Of a DNA stretch of 64,000 nt, positions 25,500 through 35,404 are shown one piece after another. The first letter of the stretch is position 1; every line of letters begins with the position of its first letter. The translations under genes and the position numbers were made by a program. Origin of the DNA: Streptococcus sp. HMSC072G04 (GTDB lineage: Bacteria > Bacillota > Bacilli > Lactobacillales > Streptococcaceae); assembly GCF_001813295.1 (NCBI RefSeq), contig NZ_KV812016.1:148661-212660 (forward strand). The letters are read 5' to 3'. A model generated the notes under the pieces. The model saw nothing but the letters and a program-made list of their open reading frames with translations, did not search any database and had not been told where the DNA came from.

Positions 25500-27726
25500 A
25501 GACCTTCCTTTTTCGCTTGTCCATCTCGCCTTTGTGCTCCTATGGCTGTATTTTAGTATCTATCAACCATCTTGGCTTTCGATCAGCGGTCTAGTAGTAG
25601 TGGGAGTTTTAGCGCTTCATCACTATAAAGGGGAACGCTCAAGTTTGCTAGGGCTTGGTTTTGCAATCCTTTGTTTTGCGGCCTTCTTTGTTTTTCAGCG
25701 ACTACAGGATCATCCAGTACAAGTAGAAAGTCAGCCCCCACCCCACTTACGCCTGATTCCAGATACTATCAAGATCAATGGGGATACCCTGTCTTTTCGT
25801 GCTAAAAATCAGGGAAGGACCTACCAAGTCTTCTACACTTTAAAATCAGAAAAAGAAAAACAGCAGTGGCAAAGTCAAACCCACTTGATGGAGTTGACAT
25901 ATAAAGGTGTTATAGAAGAACCAGAAGGACAACGAAATTTTAGAGGATTTGACTATCGGTCTTATTTGGAAACACAGGGCATTCACTATCAAATAAAAAT
26001 CGAAGCGATCCAATCCGCGCTTCCTATACAGACTTGGAATGTTTTTGACTGGCTATCTCAATGGAGGCGCCAAGCCATTGTTTGGAGCAAGGAGCACTTT
26101 CCGCAGCCAATGAACCAGTATATGACCGGCCTTCTTTTTGGCTATTTAGATACGGATTTTGAAGATATGGACCAGCTTTACACGAGTTTAGGCATCATCC
26201 ATTTGTTCGCCTTATCTGGGATGCAGGTCGGCTTTTTCATCAATGGGATCCGGAAAGCTCTCTTACGTCTAGGAATCTTACAAGAGACAGTCGATATCTG
26301 GATGCTTCCAATTTCTTTGGTGTATGCTGGCTTGACAGGTTTTTCAGTTTCAGTGGTTCGTAGTCTCTTGCAGAAGATCCTCTCTCAAAAGGGGATCCGA
26401 GGGATGGAGAATATGGCGATGACCTTGATGATCTTAATGTTGCTCATGCCCAAGTTTCTTCTGACAGCTGGAGGGGTCTTGAGTTGTGCCTACGCCTTTA
26501 TTTTGACCTTGGTAGATACCAGTTCTTATTCAGGACTTAAAAAGCTACTAGTGGAAAGTTTCTGGATTAGCCTGGGAATTTTGCCCCTTTTGACCTATTA
26601 CTTTAGTGTCTTTCAACCGTGGTCACTCCCTTTAACCTTCCTCTTTTCTTTCTTATTTGACCTTGTCCTTCTTCCAGGTTTAACGGTGCTATTTATCTTA
26701 TCGATTCTAAAGCCCCTTACAATTTTTAACAGTTTCTTTCTTCTCATAGAGGAGTGTATTCGTTGGATTTCAAAGCTCACGTCGCTACCTTTGGTATTTG
26801 GTCAGCCGACGGGACCAGCTCTGATTGCTCTCTTCTTTCTTTTAGGAATCTTGTATGATCTTCGAAAGCAAAAAAAACGTCGTTTCCTGTTAATAGGCAT
26901 GATTCTACTCATCTTTTGTTGGACCAAGCATCCTTTAGAAAATGAGATTACCATGGTGGATATCGGTCAAGGAGACAGTATCTTTTTACGCGATTGGAAA
27001 GGAAGAACCATATTGATTGATGTCGGAGGACGTGTCACTTTTAAAAGTGGAGAAAAGTGGCAAGAGCGCAGTCAATCTGCCAATGCGGATCAAACCTTGA
27101 TTCCCTATCTCAAGAGTCGAGGTGTTGGAAAACTCGATGCTTTGGTCTTGACTCATACAGACCAGGACCATATGGGCGATATGGTGGAGGTTGCCAAACA
27201 AATCCCAGTAAAAAAAGTGTATGTCAGTCCAGGTAGTCTAACTAATTCTCAATTTCGAGAGAAATTGAAACAGCTTCATAGTCCGATTAAAGTAGTCCAG
27301 AGAGGAGATCAACTACCTATTTTTGATCATCATCTAGAAGTCTTATCCCCTGATGAAGTGGGGGATGGTAAAAATGATGATTCGATTGTCCTCTATGGGC
27401 AGTTCTATCAGAAACGATTTTTGTTCACGGGTGATTTGGAAGAAGCTGGAGAGAAAAAACTATTGAAAAAGGATCCACAATTACAAGTAGATGTCTTGAA
27501 AGTAGGCCACCACGGTTCTAAAGGTTCCTCTAGTGATGTGTTTTTAGATCAGTTACATCCTCAGTTGGCCTTGATCTCTGTTGGAAAGAAAAATCGCTAC
27601 CAACATCCCCATAAAGAATTGCTCGATCGTCTAGAGGAACGCTCTATTTCTTATCTTCGTACCGATGAAAGGGGAGCAATTCGCTTGATTGGGTGGGACC
27701 ATTGGAGGGTAGAAACAGTCCGCTAG
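25480..27726 (+). CDS. comEC: Competence protein ComEC (DNA uptake channel)
   Basis: A 748-residue polytopic protein forming the channel for single-stranded DNA entry in transformation. It has N-terminal helices, an OB-like extracellular part (about 85-185), the Competence domain with IHLFALSGMQVG and many helices (210-490), and a C-terminal metallo-beta-lactamase-like domain with VDIGQGDS, THTDQDHMGD and KVGHHGSKGSS. Full length compared with pneumococcal ComEC (746). The start lies inside the comEA 3' end, so translation is coupled. Confidence 0.95.
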   Translation: MLSRWIKDLPFSLVHLAFVLLWLYFSIYQPSWLSISGLVVVGVLALHHYKGERSSLLGLGFAILCFAAFFVFQRLQDHPVQVESQPPPHLRLIPDTIKINGDTLSFRAKNQGRTYQVFYTLKSEKEKQQWQSQTHLMELTYKGVIEEPEGQRNFRGFDYRSYLETQGIHYQIKIEAIQSALPIQTWNVFDWLSQWRRQAIVWSKEHFPQPMNQYMTGLLFGYLDTDFEDMDQLYTSLGIIHLFALSGMQVGFFINGIRKALLRLGILQETVDIWMLPISLVYAGLTGFSVSVVRSLLQKILSQKGIRGMENMAMTLMILMLLMPKFLLTAGGVLSCAYAFILTLVDTSSYSGLKKLLVESFWISLGILPLLTYYFSVFQPWSLPLTFLFSFLFDLVLLPGLTVLFILSILKPLTIFNSFFLLIEECIRWISKLTSLPLVFGQPTGPALIALFFLLGILYDLRKQKKRRFLLIGMILLIFCWTKHPLENEITMVDIGQGDSIFLRDWKGRTILIDVGGRVTFKSGEKWQERSQSANADQTLIPYLKSRGVGKLDALVLTHTDQDHMGDMVEVAKQIPVKKVYVSPGSLTNSQFREKLKQLHSPIKVVQRGDQLPIFDHHLEVLSPDEVGDGKNDDSIVLYGQFYQKRFLFTGDLEEAGEKKLLKKDPQLQVDVLKVGHHGSKGSSSDVFLDQLHPQLALISVGKKNRYQHPHKELLDRLEERSISYLRTDERGAIRLIGWDHWRVETVR

Positions 27727-27801
27727 AGACGAGGAGAGGTTTGCTTTCTATGCTGAAAATTGCTATTATAGAAAGTGAAATCAATGTAAAGGTAGAATCG
27801 T

Positions 27802-28404
27802 ATGAACGCATTTAAGCAATTTTGGATACAGTATGCAGATTTTTCAAGTAAGACCAGTCGGGCCCATTTTTGGCTAGCTTTTTTCTGGAATTCCCTGATT
27901 TCTTTGCCTCTTTGGGTTTTTTACATCGTGACCTCTTTATCCCATCAAAATGCTCAAGAAACGCTCAATTTTTCAACTGTTCATTCTAAGACAGGTTTAT
28001 GGGCGCTCGCTGTCTTAGCATTCTTTTACTTCCTCATTTTGGTACCCAGTCAAGCCATTTGTGTGCGTCGCTTGCGAGATGCTGGAATCCATTGGTCTTG
28101 GATCTTTTTGAACCTTGGTCCGGTTTTCCTCTATTTATTGTCAGGGCTAGATATTTTCCTATTTCTTTGGGGGATTACAGTTATTTCTCTCTTAATTCTC
28201 ATGATGCTTCCAGGGAAAAACACCTTCCCACAACCAGTAGAAACTCCTATGGGAGTGGCTTCTGAACCACAGGTCACAGCGACAGGGGGGAGCTTTGGCG
28301 GCAACTCGTTTAAGCAAATTCCAAATTTTGTAGCAGCACCTGATTTGTCTGATGAAAAACCACCATTGGAACAAAAAATGGCTGCTGAACACGAAATACA
28401 CTAG
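27802..28404 (+). CDS. DUF805 family membrane protein
   Basis: A 200-residue protein starting with the DUF805 signature (FSSKTSRAHFWLAFFWN) and three to four membrane helices in residues 20-140, with CVRRLRDAGIHWSW between them. The C-terminal 60 residues are hydrophilic and low in structure, including TATGGSFGGNSFKQ. Function is unknown. It has its own promoter-like sequence and AAAGGT ribosome site, and sits between comEC and holA. Confidence 0.8.
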   Translation: MNAFKQFWIQYADFSSKTSRAHFWLAFFWNSLISLPLWVFYIVTSLSHQNAQETLNFSTVHSKTGLWALAVLAFFYFLILVPSQAICVRRLRDAGIHWSWIFLNLGPVFLYLLSGLDIFLFLWGITVISLLILMMLPGKNTFPQPVETPMGVASEPQVTATGGSFGGNSFKQIPNFVAAPDLSDEKPPLEQKMAAEHEIH

Positions 28405-28427
28405 ACTGATAGAGATAAGAGAGTTTC

Positions 28428-29462
28428 ATGCAAGCAATTACCGACACTAAACATCTGACGGTTCAAACTCTGCCTCCTATTCTTGTATTGACGGGTGAGG
28501 ATGTAGGTCAATTTGAATGGTTAAAAAAAGACATTTTTAAAAAAATAGGCTATGATCCCTCAGATTTGAATTATTCTTATTTTGATATGAAGGAAGCCTC
28601 CTATGCTGAAGTCGAGCTGGATTTGGTTAGTCTTCCCTTTTTTGCAGATGAAAAAATCGTGATTTTGGATCACTTATTGGATTTGACCACTGCCAAAAAA
28701 CGAAATTTAACCGATGAAGATCTGAAGCAATTTGAAAATTATCTGGAAAATCCTTCTGAATCAACCCGTTTGGTGATATTTGCAGAAGGAAAATTAGATA
28801 GTAAGCGTCGCTTAGTCAAACTCCTAAAACGGGATGCCCAGATCATTGAAGCAACAACACCTAAAGAGCAAGATTTAAAGCGTTATTTTGCAAGTCAGGC
28901 ACAAGAATTGGGCATACAGTTTGTGGGCGATTCCTTGGACCAGCTACTCTTAAAATCTGGCTATGATTTTGGAGAGTTACAGAAGAATCTCGCTCTGTTG
29001 CAGGCTTATAAAGAAGATGGTCAGATTACCCTCCAAGATATCAAGGAGGTTGTTCCAAAGTCCTTGCAAGATAATATTTTTGATCTGACACAGATGATTC
29101 TCAAACGCCAAATCGATCAAGCCCGGAATTTGGTTAAGGATCTCCGCTTACAAGGAGAAGATGAAATAAAATTGATCGCTATTTTGTTGGGACAATTCCG
29201 AATGTTTTCTCAAGTTAAAATTTTCTCAGAAGAAGGCCAATCCGAAAGCCAAATTGTAGCGAGCTTGTCGGAGTTGTCAGGACGCAAGGTCAATCCTTAT
29301 CAGGTGAAGTTTGCCTTACGGGATAGCCGCAGGCTTTCCTTGTCCTTTTTGAAGCAAGCTATGATGACCTTCATCGAGACGGATTATGCGATTAAAAGTG
29401 GAACATATGAAAAAGACTACTTATTTGATTTGGCCCTGTTGAAAGTAGCTAATAGCGTCTAA
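28428..29462 (+). CDS. holA: DNA polymerase III delta subunit
   Basis: A 344-residue delta subunit of the clamp loader, which opens the beta sliding clamp. The N-terminal AAA-like domain lacks a functional P-loop, as expected for delta; the central part holds FDLTQMILKRQIDQA and the collar domain with KVNPYQVKFALRDS and a conserved DYAIKSG near the C-terminus. It lies upstream of sodA, the usual streptococcal order. Confidence 0.93.
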   Translation: MQAITDTKHLTVQTLPPILVLTGEDVGQFEWLKKDIFKKIGYDPSDLNYSYFDMKEASYAEVELDLVSLPFFADEKIVILDHLLDLTTAKKRNLTDEDLKQFENYLENPSESTRLVIFAEGKLDSKRRLVKLLKRDAQIIEATTPKEQDLKRYFASQAQELGIQFVGDSLDQLLLKSGYDFGELQKNLALLQAYKEDGQITLQDIKEVVPKSLQDNIFDLTQMILKRQIDQARNLVKDLRLQGEDEIKLIAILLGQFRMFSQVKIFSEEGQSESQIVASLSELSGRKVNPYQVKFALRDSRRLSLSFLKQAMMTFIETDYAIKSGTYEKDYLFDLALLKVANSV

Positions 29463-29550
29463 CGATGAATGAAATCGCAAGCAGATTAGTTGAATAATTT
29501 AGCTGTTTACGTTATCATCAAGTCAGTAATAAAGAAAAGAGGACCATAAA

Positions 29551-30156
29551 ATGGCTATCATTTTACCAGAATTACCATATGCTTATGATGCATTGGAACC
29601 TTATATCGATGAAGAAACCATGCATTTGCACCATGATAAACACCATCAAACATATGTAAACAATGTGAATGCAGCTCTTGAAAAACATCCTGAAATTGGA
29701 GAAGACCTTGAAAGCTTGTTAGCTGATGTTGAATCCATTCCAGCTGACATTCGCCAAGCTGTGATCAACAATGGTGGTGGTCATTTGAACCACGCTCTTT
29801 TCTGGGAATTGATGACTCCAGAACAAACAGCTCCTTCAGCAGAACTTGCTGCAGCGATTGATGCTACATTTGGTTCATTTGAAGACTTCAAAGCAGCCTT
29901 CACAGCAGCAGCAACGACACGTTTTGGTTCTGGCTGGGCATGGTTGGTTGTCAACAAAGAAGGCAAACTCGAAGTGACTTCAACAGCAAACCAAGATACA
30001 CCAATCTCTGAAGGTAAAACACCAATCCTTGGTTTGGATGTTTGGGAACATGCCTACTACGTGAAATACCGTAACGTACGTCCTGACTACATCAAAGCTT
30101 TCTTCTCAGTGATTAACTGGAATAAAGTTAATGAATTGTTTGCAGCAGCAAAATAA
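29551..30156 (+). CDS. sodA: Superoxide dismutase (Mn/Fe type)
   Basis: A 201-residue Mn/Fe superoxide dismutase that turns superoxide into hydrogen peroxide and oxygen in the cytosol. Metal ligands are visible: His in MHLHHDKHH (about residue 27), His in [10 protein letters not shown], and Asp and His in LDVWEHAYY. Length and the GSGWAWLV segment fit the streptococcal Mn-type enzyme. It has its own terminator. Confidence 0.96.
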   Translation: MAIILPELPYAYDALEPYIDEETMHLHHDKHHQTYVNNVNAALEKHPEIGEDLESLLADVESIPADIRQAVINNGGGHLNHALFWELMTPEQTAPSAELAAAIDATFGSFEDFKAAFTAAATTRFGSGWAWLVVNKEGKLEVTSTANQDTPISEGKTPILGLDVWEHAYYVKYRNVRPDYIKAFFSVINWNKVNELFAAAK

Positions 30157-30167
30157 TAAAATGAAGG

Positions 30168-30207
30168 AATCTATAAGAGCAAGTATTGGCTCTTATAGAT
30201 TTTTTTA
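30168..30207 (+). terminator. Terminator of sodA
   Basis: A 13-bp stem (AATCTATAAGAGC and its complement) followed by Ts. Confidence 0.92.
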
Positions 30208-30366
30208 TGTGCATCCGGAAAATCGGAGTATAATTTCTTGCGTTTGGTCAGGAAAATGATACACTAGTAGGAGTGTGTCTTACTTGTCTGAAGCCTGGTT
30301 TGAAGGGCCTAGGCAAGGAAAAGATAAACCTTAAAATGAAAACTGAAACATTCAGGGAGAAATGAA

Positions 30367-31839
30367 ATGACTAGTATTACTATTACCAAAGGAGCCGTTG
30401 AGACGCCTATCTATTTGCGGATGTTGAATCGTCATGGCTTGATTGCAGGTGCAACAGGAACAGGAAAAACGGTTACTCTCAAGGTCCTAACAGAAAAATT
30501 AAGCAAAGAAGGCATTCCGGTCTTTCTAGCCGATATCAAGGGAGATTTATCTGGCTTAGCCAAAGCAGGGCAATGGACGCCAAAACTGGAAGAACGCTAC
30601 AAGCTTCTTGGGATCACAGAACCGTTTGAGCCACAAGCCTTCCCAGTTCGATTGTGGGATGTTTTCGGCCAAGCTGGTCATCCTGTTCGGGCGACTGTCG
30701 AAGGGATGGGGTCATTGCTTCTTTCTCGTCTGCTTGATTTGAATGAAACCCAATCAGGAATTCTCGCAATTGTCTTTAAAGTAGCCCAAGAGAAAGATTG
30801 GCCTTTAATTGATTTGAAGGACCTGCAAAGCCTTTTAAAGGAAGTCTATGAACACAGTTCAGACTATTCGGCCCAATATGGCAATATCACCAAACAATCT
30901 GTCGGAGCGATCCAAAGAAATCTCTTGGTTCTCGAAGAAGAAGGAGCAGACCAGTTTTTCGGAGAGCCCGCACTTGATTTAAATGACTTCATGCAACTTG
31001 ATGCATCTGGTCGTGGTTATATCAATATTCTTTCGGCTACAAAGCTCTTTCATTCACCAAAATTGTACTCAACCTTTTTGATTTGGATGCTGTCTCGTCT
31101 CTTTGAAACACTTCCAGAGGTTGGGGATCCTGAAAAGCCAAAATTGGTCTTCTTCTTTGATGAAGCGCATCTCCTCTTTAAGGATGCAAGCAAGCTCTTT
31201 CTTGAGAAGGTCGAGCAAGTGGTACGCATGATTCGTTCGAAGGGTGTAGGGATTTATTTTATTACCCAAAATCCTCAAGACCTTCCAGAATCTGTTTTGG
31301 CACAGCTTGGAAATCGTGTTCAGCATGCACTTCGAGCTTATACACCCAAAGAAATGAAGGCGATCAAGGTTGCTGCCCAAAGTTTTCGTCCGAATCCAGC
31401 TTTTGATACAGAAACAGTGATCACAGAATTAGGGACAGGGGAAGCCTTAGTTTCTTTCCTGAATGAAAAGGGACAGCCTAGTGTGGTTGAGCGTGCTTAT
31501 ATTCTCTCTCCTCAATCGAGTTTTGACCTCTTAAATGAGAGTGAACAATTGGCCTTGATCACAACATCGCCTTTCCATCAAAAGTATGCGACGACGATTG
31601 ATCGGGAATCTGCCTATGAAAAATTAGCAGCTAAAGCAAGCAAGGAAGCACAAGAAAAAGAGCAAAAAGAAGCAGAAAAGGAAGAGGCTGCAGCAGATAA
31701 GGCGGCTCAAAAACGTAGTCCGGGTCGTCCAAGAAAATCTAGTCTTGAAAAGGCAAAAGATTCCTTCTTGAGTTCCTTATTCCGGACGATTGCGCGTGAG
31801 ATCGCTAAGCTAATTATGGGCTCCTTTAAACGGAAATAA
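30367..31839 (+). CDS. HerA-like (DUF853) ATPase
   Basis: A 490-residue ATPase with Walker A GATGTGKT at residues 28-35 and Walker B LVFFFDEAHLLF near 262. The order ITKGAVETPIYL, then ADIKGDLSGLAKAG matches the DUF853 branch of the HerA/FtsK-like superfamily. Its function is unproven; HerA relatives are DNA translocases. The C-terminal 90 residues contain a Lys/Glu/Ala-rich coiled stretch and a basic tail (AQKRSPGRPRKS) that might contact DNA. It stands alone with its own promoter region. Confidence 0.87.
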   Translation: MTSITITKGAVETPIYLRMLNRHGLIAGATGTGKTVTLKVLTEKLSKEGIPVFLADIKGDLSGLAKAGQWTPKLEERYKLLGITEPFEPQAFPVRLWDVFGQAGHPVRATVEGMGSLLLSRLLDLNETQSGILAIVFKVAQEKDWPLIDLKDLQSLLKEVYEHSSDYSAQYGNITKQSVGAIQRNLLVLEEEGADQFFGEPALDLNDFMQLDASGRGYINILSATKLFHSPKLYSTFLIWMLSRLFETLPEVGDPEKPKLVFFFDEAHLLFKDASKLFLEKVEQVVRMIRSKGVGIYFITQNPQDLPESVLAQLGNRVQHALRAYTPKEMKAIKVAAQSFRPNPAFDTETVITELGTGEALVSFLNEKGQPSVVERAYILSPQSSFDLLNESEQLALITTSPFHQKYATTIDRESAYEKLAAKASKEAQEKEQKEAEKEEAAADKAAQKRSPGRPRKSSLEKAKDSFLSSLFRTIAREIAKLIMGSFKRK

Positions 31840-31899
31840 GCCTTTTATGAAAAGAAAAATACTTTTTAAAAAGAAACCGTTTTCTCTTTCTGATAATTC

Positions 31900-31928
31900 T
31901 TGTTATTTTCAGTAGAATCTTTTATAAT
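31900..31928 (+). promoter_or_regulatory. Promoter abutting the serine hydrolase start (leaderless candidate)
   Basis: TTGTTA, a 17-bp spacer and TATAAT, with only 9 nt between the -10 and the ATG at 31938. No ribosome binding site fits. Confidence 0.7.
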
Positions 31929-31937
31929 TAATCTCGT

Positions 31938-33005
31938 ATGAAAAAATATTTTAATCTACGCTCGATCATGATTGCGGTCAGTATTTTATTGTGCTTAGTG
32001 GGAACAGGCGCACTGGGCTACTTGCATGTTACGCAACCAACAGCATCAGCAATTGAAAAAAAAGCAAAGAAAACAAAAGAAGCAAAAGAACAAGATATCG
32101 AAAAGTCTACCCCTGAGACGAAAAAACCACATGTCAAATCTCCTGAAGCTAAGCAAGCAGTGGTAGATGCAGACATGGAAACGATGAGCGCTTATGGCCT
32201 TGTCTATGATTATGCTAATAAAGGTTTGGTAGAGGTTGTCCAGGATTTCCTAGCTGAAAGTGGAATTGATCCGTCACAAGTTGCCTTCACGTATCGCAAT
32301 GCCATTACTGGGGAGCAATTTGCCATGAATGATCTTCAACCAATGACGGCAGGTAGTACCTATAAGCTACCGTTGAACATGTTGGTGGTGGATGAAGTCG
32401 CAAAGGGCAAGCTGAATTTAACAGACCGGTTTGACATTACCAACACCTACTATGAATATGTAGGGGAGCATGACAATTATGTTGCTGCCTTTGATGGAGC
32501 TATGTCTATCCCTGATATGCAGCGCTATTCATTGGTTTACTCTGAAAATACCCCAGCCTATGCTTTGGCAGATCGTTTAGGGGGGATGGAGCAAGCGCGT
32601 AAGTTGTTCAGTCGCTATGGTCAATCTCGTTCACCAGAGGTTAAAACCTTTAGCGAAGATAATAAAACGACAACGGATTATTACATCCATGTCTTGGAAT
32701 ACCTTTGGAATCATCAAGAAAAATATGCAGATTTACTAGAACTGATCGGGGAGTCTTTCCCAGGTGAGTACTATAAAAAATTCTTGCCAGATTTGGTGAT
32801 TCAACAAAAACCAGGGTATGTTGCGGAAGCGCTCAATGTGGATGCGATTGTCCATGAATCGACTCCTTATTTAGTTGCCATCTACACTGCAGGACTTGGA
32901 GGTACGACTCCAGAAAGTTCTGAAATCAGTGGCGTTGGTCTTTATCAATTGGGGCAATTGGCTTATGTTATCAATGAATGGCATCGTGTCAATATGAATG
33001 AATAA
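31938..33005 (+). CDS. Membrane-anchored serine hydrolase (class A beta-lactamase-like)
   Basis: A 355-residue protein with a basic start, one membrane helix (about 11-30) and a Lys/Glu-rich linker to residue 80, placing the catalytic domain outside. The SxxK motif is STYK (Ser140 to Lys143), and SEN in VYSENTPAYAL may serve as SxN. The usual KTG is replaced by something near IVHESTPYLV, so hydrolytic activity is uncertain. Family members act on peptidoglycan or beta-lactams; this one cannot be assigned a substrate. A terminator follows. Confidence 0.82.
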   Translation: MKKYFNLRSIMIAVSILLCLVGTGALGYLHVTQPTASAIEKKAKKTKEAKEQDIEKSTPETKKPHVKSPEAKQAVVDADMETMSAYGLVYDYANKGLVEVVQDFLAESGIDPSQVAFTYRNAITGEQFAMNDLQPMTAGSTYKLPLNMLVVDEVAKGKLNLTDRFDITNTYYEYVGEHDNYVAAFDGAMSIPDMQRYSLVYSENTPAYALADRLGGMEQARKLFSRYGQSRSPEVKTFSEDNKTTTDYYIHVLEYLWNHQEKYADLLELIGESFPGEYYKKFLPDLVIQQKPGYVAEALNVDAIVHESTPYLVAIYTAGLGGTTPESSEISGVGLYQLGQLAYVINEWHRVNMNE

Positions 33006-33010
33006 TCGAC

Positions 33011-33039
33011 AAAAGGTCTGAGTTTTGCTCAGACCTTTT
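33011..33039 (+). terminator. Terminator of the serine hydrolase gene
   Basis: AAAAGGTCTGAG pairs with CTCAGACCTTTT. Confidence 0.85.
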
Positions 33040-33164
33040 CTTCTAACAAAGTATCATGAAAATGACTTGGTGTTTCGAATTACTTTTCTGTTCTAAAGAG
33101 ACTTCTTTCCCTTTTCTATAAAAAGTATGTTATACTACTAATAGTAATAAGAGGAAGTATAGAC

Positions 33165-33854
33165 ATGATTACAAAGGAAGATTACCAGTTGCTCCGCTCG
33201 CATCCAGCCTTTTCTGCGCTACCAGTGGAGCTATTTGATAAATTAGCTGTTGAAATTCATGCCAGGGATATCCCTAAAGGACAAATTTTATTTTATGCGG
33301 GAGATAAGCGGGAGCGCATTTTTCTTCTGGCAAAAGGCTTTGCTCGTATTGAGCAATTTGATTCGTCGGACCAATTCTCCTATATGGATTATATAAAGAA
33401 GGGAGCTTTGTTCCCTTATGGTGGGATGTTCCAGGATGAGCGATACCACTATACAGCTAGTGCAGTCACGGATTTGCGTTGTTTCGTTATCCCAGTCAAT
33501 CTCTATGAATTATATGCCCAAGAGAGCAAGGAGCAGTTGCTCTTTATTATGAGAAAGCTCTCCTCCATCCTAGAATTTCAAGAGTTGCGCTTGCGCAATG
33601 TTGTGACAGCTAGTGCTAGTGAGCGCGTGATTCAATCCTTAGCCATTCTGTGCATGGACTATGAAGGTCTAGGAAATCAGCTTCCATTTCCAATTAGTAT
33701 GAAGGAAATGGCCAAATTAGCAGCCACAACTAGAGAAACCGTCAATCAAGTTTTAAAGAAACTCATCGATTCTCATAAGATCCAGTATGAGAGAAAACAA
33801 CTAACTTTTCTAGATACAGCCTACTTTTTAAAAAGTTTTGAAGAGATCAACTAA
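33165..33854 (+). CDS. flp: Crp/Fnr-family regulator of the arginine deiminase operon
   Basis: A 229-residue regulator with an N-terminal cyclic-nucleotide-binding fold (about 18-125) and a C-terminal helix-turn-helix (ISMKEMAKLAATTRETVNQV). No N-terminal cysteine cluster is seen, so an iron-sulphur oxygen sensor like Fnr is unlikely. In S. gordonii and relatives flp lies immediately upstream of arcA and activates the operon; the position here is the same. AGAGGAAG precedes the ATG and TATACT is in the upstream region. A terminator separates it from arcA. Confidence 0.88.
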   Translation: MITKEDYQLLRSHPAFSALPVELFDKLAVEIHARDIPKGQILFYAGDKRERIFLLAKGFARIEQFDSSDQFSYMDYIKKGALFPYGGMFQDERYHYTASAVTDLRCFVIPVNLYELYAQESKEQLLFIMRKLSSILEFQELRLRNVVTASASERVIQSLAILCMDYEGLGNQLPFPISMKEMAKLAATTRETVNQVLKKLIDSHKIQYERKQLTFLDTAYFLKSFEEIN

Positions 33855-33872
33855 TTCGTTGATCTTTTTTTA
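33844..33872 (+). terminator. Terminator of flp
   Basis: AGATCAAC/GTTGATCT stem followed by a T-run; it overlaps the flp stop. Confidence 0.85.
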
Positions 33873-33927
33873 TTTTTTACAAAAAAATATATATTCATAA
33901 AAATAATATAAAAGACAAAATATGCAA

Positions 33928-33941
33928 AGAAAACGCTTCAT
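33928..33941 (+). promoter_or_regulatory. Upstream cre-like site of arcA
   Basis: AGAAAACGCTTCAT matches most of the CcpA consensus core (GAAAACGCTT) but deviates in the right half. It lies about 160 bp before arcA. Confidence 0.45.
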
Positions 33942-34010
33942 ATTAACTAAAAAATAGGAAGGATTCAAAAAAACGCCAAATTCTTTGCATTCAAAAAGCA
34001 GAATCCTTTG

Positions 34011-34038
34011 TGAAAGCGGTACCAATAAAGAATATAAT
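34011..34038 (+). promoter_or_regulatory. arcA promoter with cre site
   Basis: TGAAAGCGGTACCA (34011-34024) matches the cre consensus at 13 of 14 positions. TATAAT is at 34033-34038, so CcpA bound here would overlap the -35 region and repress the operon when preferred sugars are present. Confidence 0.7.
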
Positions 34039-34090
34039 AACAATTGTAATAAGCTTGTGAACAAGCTCAAAGAAAAAAGGAGGATGACAG

Positions 34091-35320
34091 ATGTCAACTA
34101 AACCAATTCATGTTTTCTCAGAAATTGGAAAACTGAAAAAAGTAATGTTGCACCGTCCAGGTAAAGAGTTGGAAAACTTGATGCCTGACTATCTAGAGCG
34201 TCTTCTTTTTGATGATATTCCATTCTTGGAAGATGCACAAAAAGAACACGACAATTTTGCTCAAGCGCTTCGTAACGAAGGAATCGAAGTACTTTATCTT
34301 GAAAAATTGGCAGCTGAGTCATTGACTACTCCAGAAATTCGCGAACAATTCATCGAAGAATATCTTGATGAAGCAAACATTCGTGGACGCCAAACTAAAA
34401 ACGCTATTCGCGAAATCCTTCGTGGTATTGAAGACAACCAAGAATTGGTTGAAAAAACAATGGCTGGTTTCCAAAAAGCTGAGCTTCCAGAAATTCCAGA
34501 AGCTGACAAAGGCTTGACAGACCTTGTTGAATCTGACTACCCATTTGCGATTGATCCAATGCCAAACTTGTACTTCACACGTGACCCATTTGCTACAATT
34601 GGGAATGCAGTATCATTGAACCACATGTATGCTGATACACGTAACCGTGAAACTTTGTATGGTAAATACATCTTCAAATATCACCCAGTATATGGTGGTA
34701 ATGTAGAATTGGTATACAACCGTGAAGAAGACACTCGTATCGAAGGTGGGGACGAATTGGTCCTTTCTAAAGATGTCTTGGCAGTTGGTATCTCACAACG
34801 TACAGATGCTGCATCAATTGAAAAATTGTTGGTAAACATCTTCAAGAAGAACGTTGGCTTCAAGAAAGTATTGGCTTTCGAATTTGCGAACAACCGTAAA
34901 TTCATGCACTTGGATACAGTATTCACAATGGTGGACTACGATAAATTCACCATCCACCCAGAAATCCAAGGCAACCTTCGCGTTTTCTCTGTAACATATG
35001 AAAATGAAGCATTGAAGATTGTTGAAGAAAAAGGTGATTTGGCTGAATTGCTTGCTGAAAACCTTGGTGTTGAAAAAGTTACATTGATCCCTTGTGGTGA
35101 TGGCAATGTGGTTGCAGCTGCTCGTGAACAATGGAACGACGGTTCAAATACTCTTACAATCGCACCTGGTGTGGTTGTTGTATACGACCGTAACACAGTC
35201 ACAAACAAGAAATTAGAAGAATACGGACTTCGTTTGATTAAGATCCGCGGAAGTGAATTGGTTCGCGGTCGTGGTGGACCTCGTTGTATGTCAATGCCAT
35301 TCGAGCGTGAAGAAATCTAA
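34091..35320 (+). CDS. arcA: Arginine deiminase
   Basis: A 409-residue enzyme hydrolysing arginine to citrulline and ammonia, the first step of the ADI pathway that yields ATP and alkali in oral streptococci. Conserved parts are [18 protein letters not shown]-like [18 protein letters not shown], and the catalytic Cys near residue 399 in [20 protein letters not shown] precedes the ATG. First gene of arcABCDT; codon use is strongly biased, as for a highly expressed gene. Confidence 0.97.
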   Translation: MSTKPIHVFSEIGKLKKVMLHRPGKELENLMPDYLERLLFDDIPFLEDAQKEHDNFAQALRNEGIEVLYLEKLAAESLTTPEIREQFIEEYLDEANIRGRQTKNAIREILRGIEDNQELVEKTMAGFQKAELPEIPEADKGLTDLVESDYPFAIDPMPNLYFTRDPFATIGNAVSLNHMYADTRNRETLYGKYIFKYHPVYGGNVELVYNREEDTRIEGGDELVLSKDVLAVGISQRTDAASIEKLLVNIFKKNVGFKKVLAFEFANNRKFMHLDTVFTMVDYDKFTIHPEIQGNLRVFSVTYENEALKIVEEKGDLAELLAENLGVEKVTLIPCGDGNVVAAAREQWNDGSNTLTIAPGVVVVYDRNTVTNKKLEEYGLRLIKIRGSELVRGRGGPRCMSMPFEREEI

Positions 35321-35332
35321 TAGAGAAGACCG

Positions 35333-35358
35333 AGAGCTGGTCTTTGGGGATCAGCTCT
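35333..35358 (+). terminator. Intercistronic hairpin between arcA and arcB
   Basis: AGAGCTGGTC pairs with GATCAGCTCT, followed by TTCTTCTT rather than a clean T-run. It may stabilise the arcA mRNA or attenuate downstream expression. Confidence 0.6.
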
Positions 35359-35404
35359 TTCTTCTTACTGATCAATACTAGAAAGAAAATAGGAGACAAA
35401 TAGA

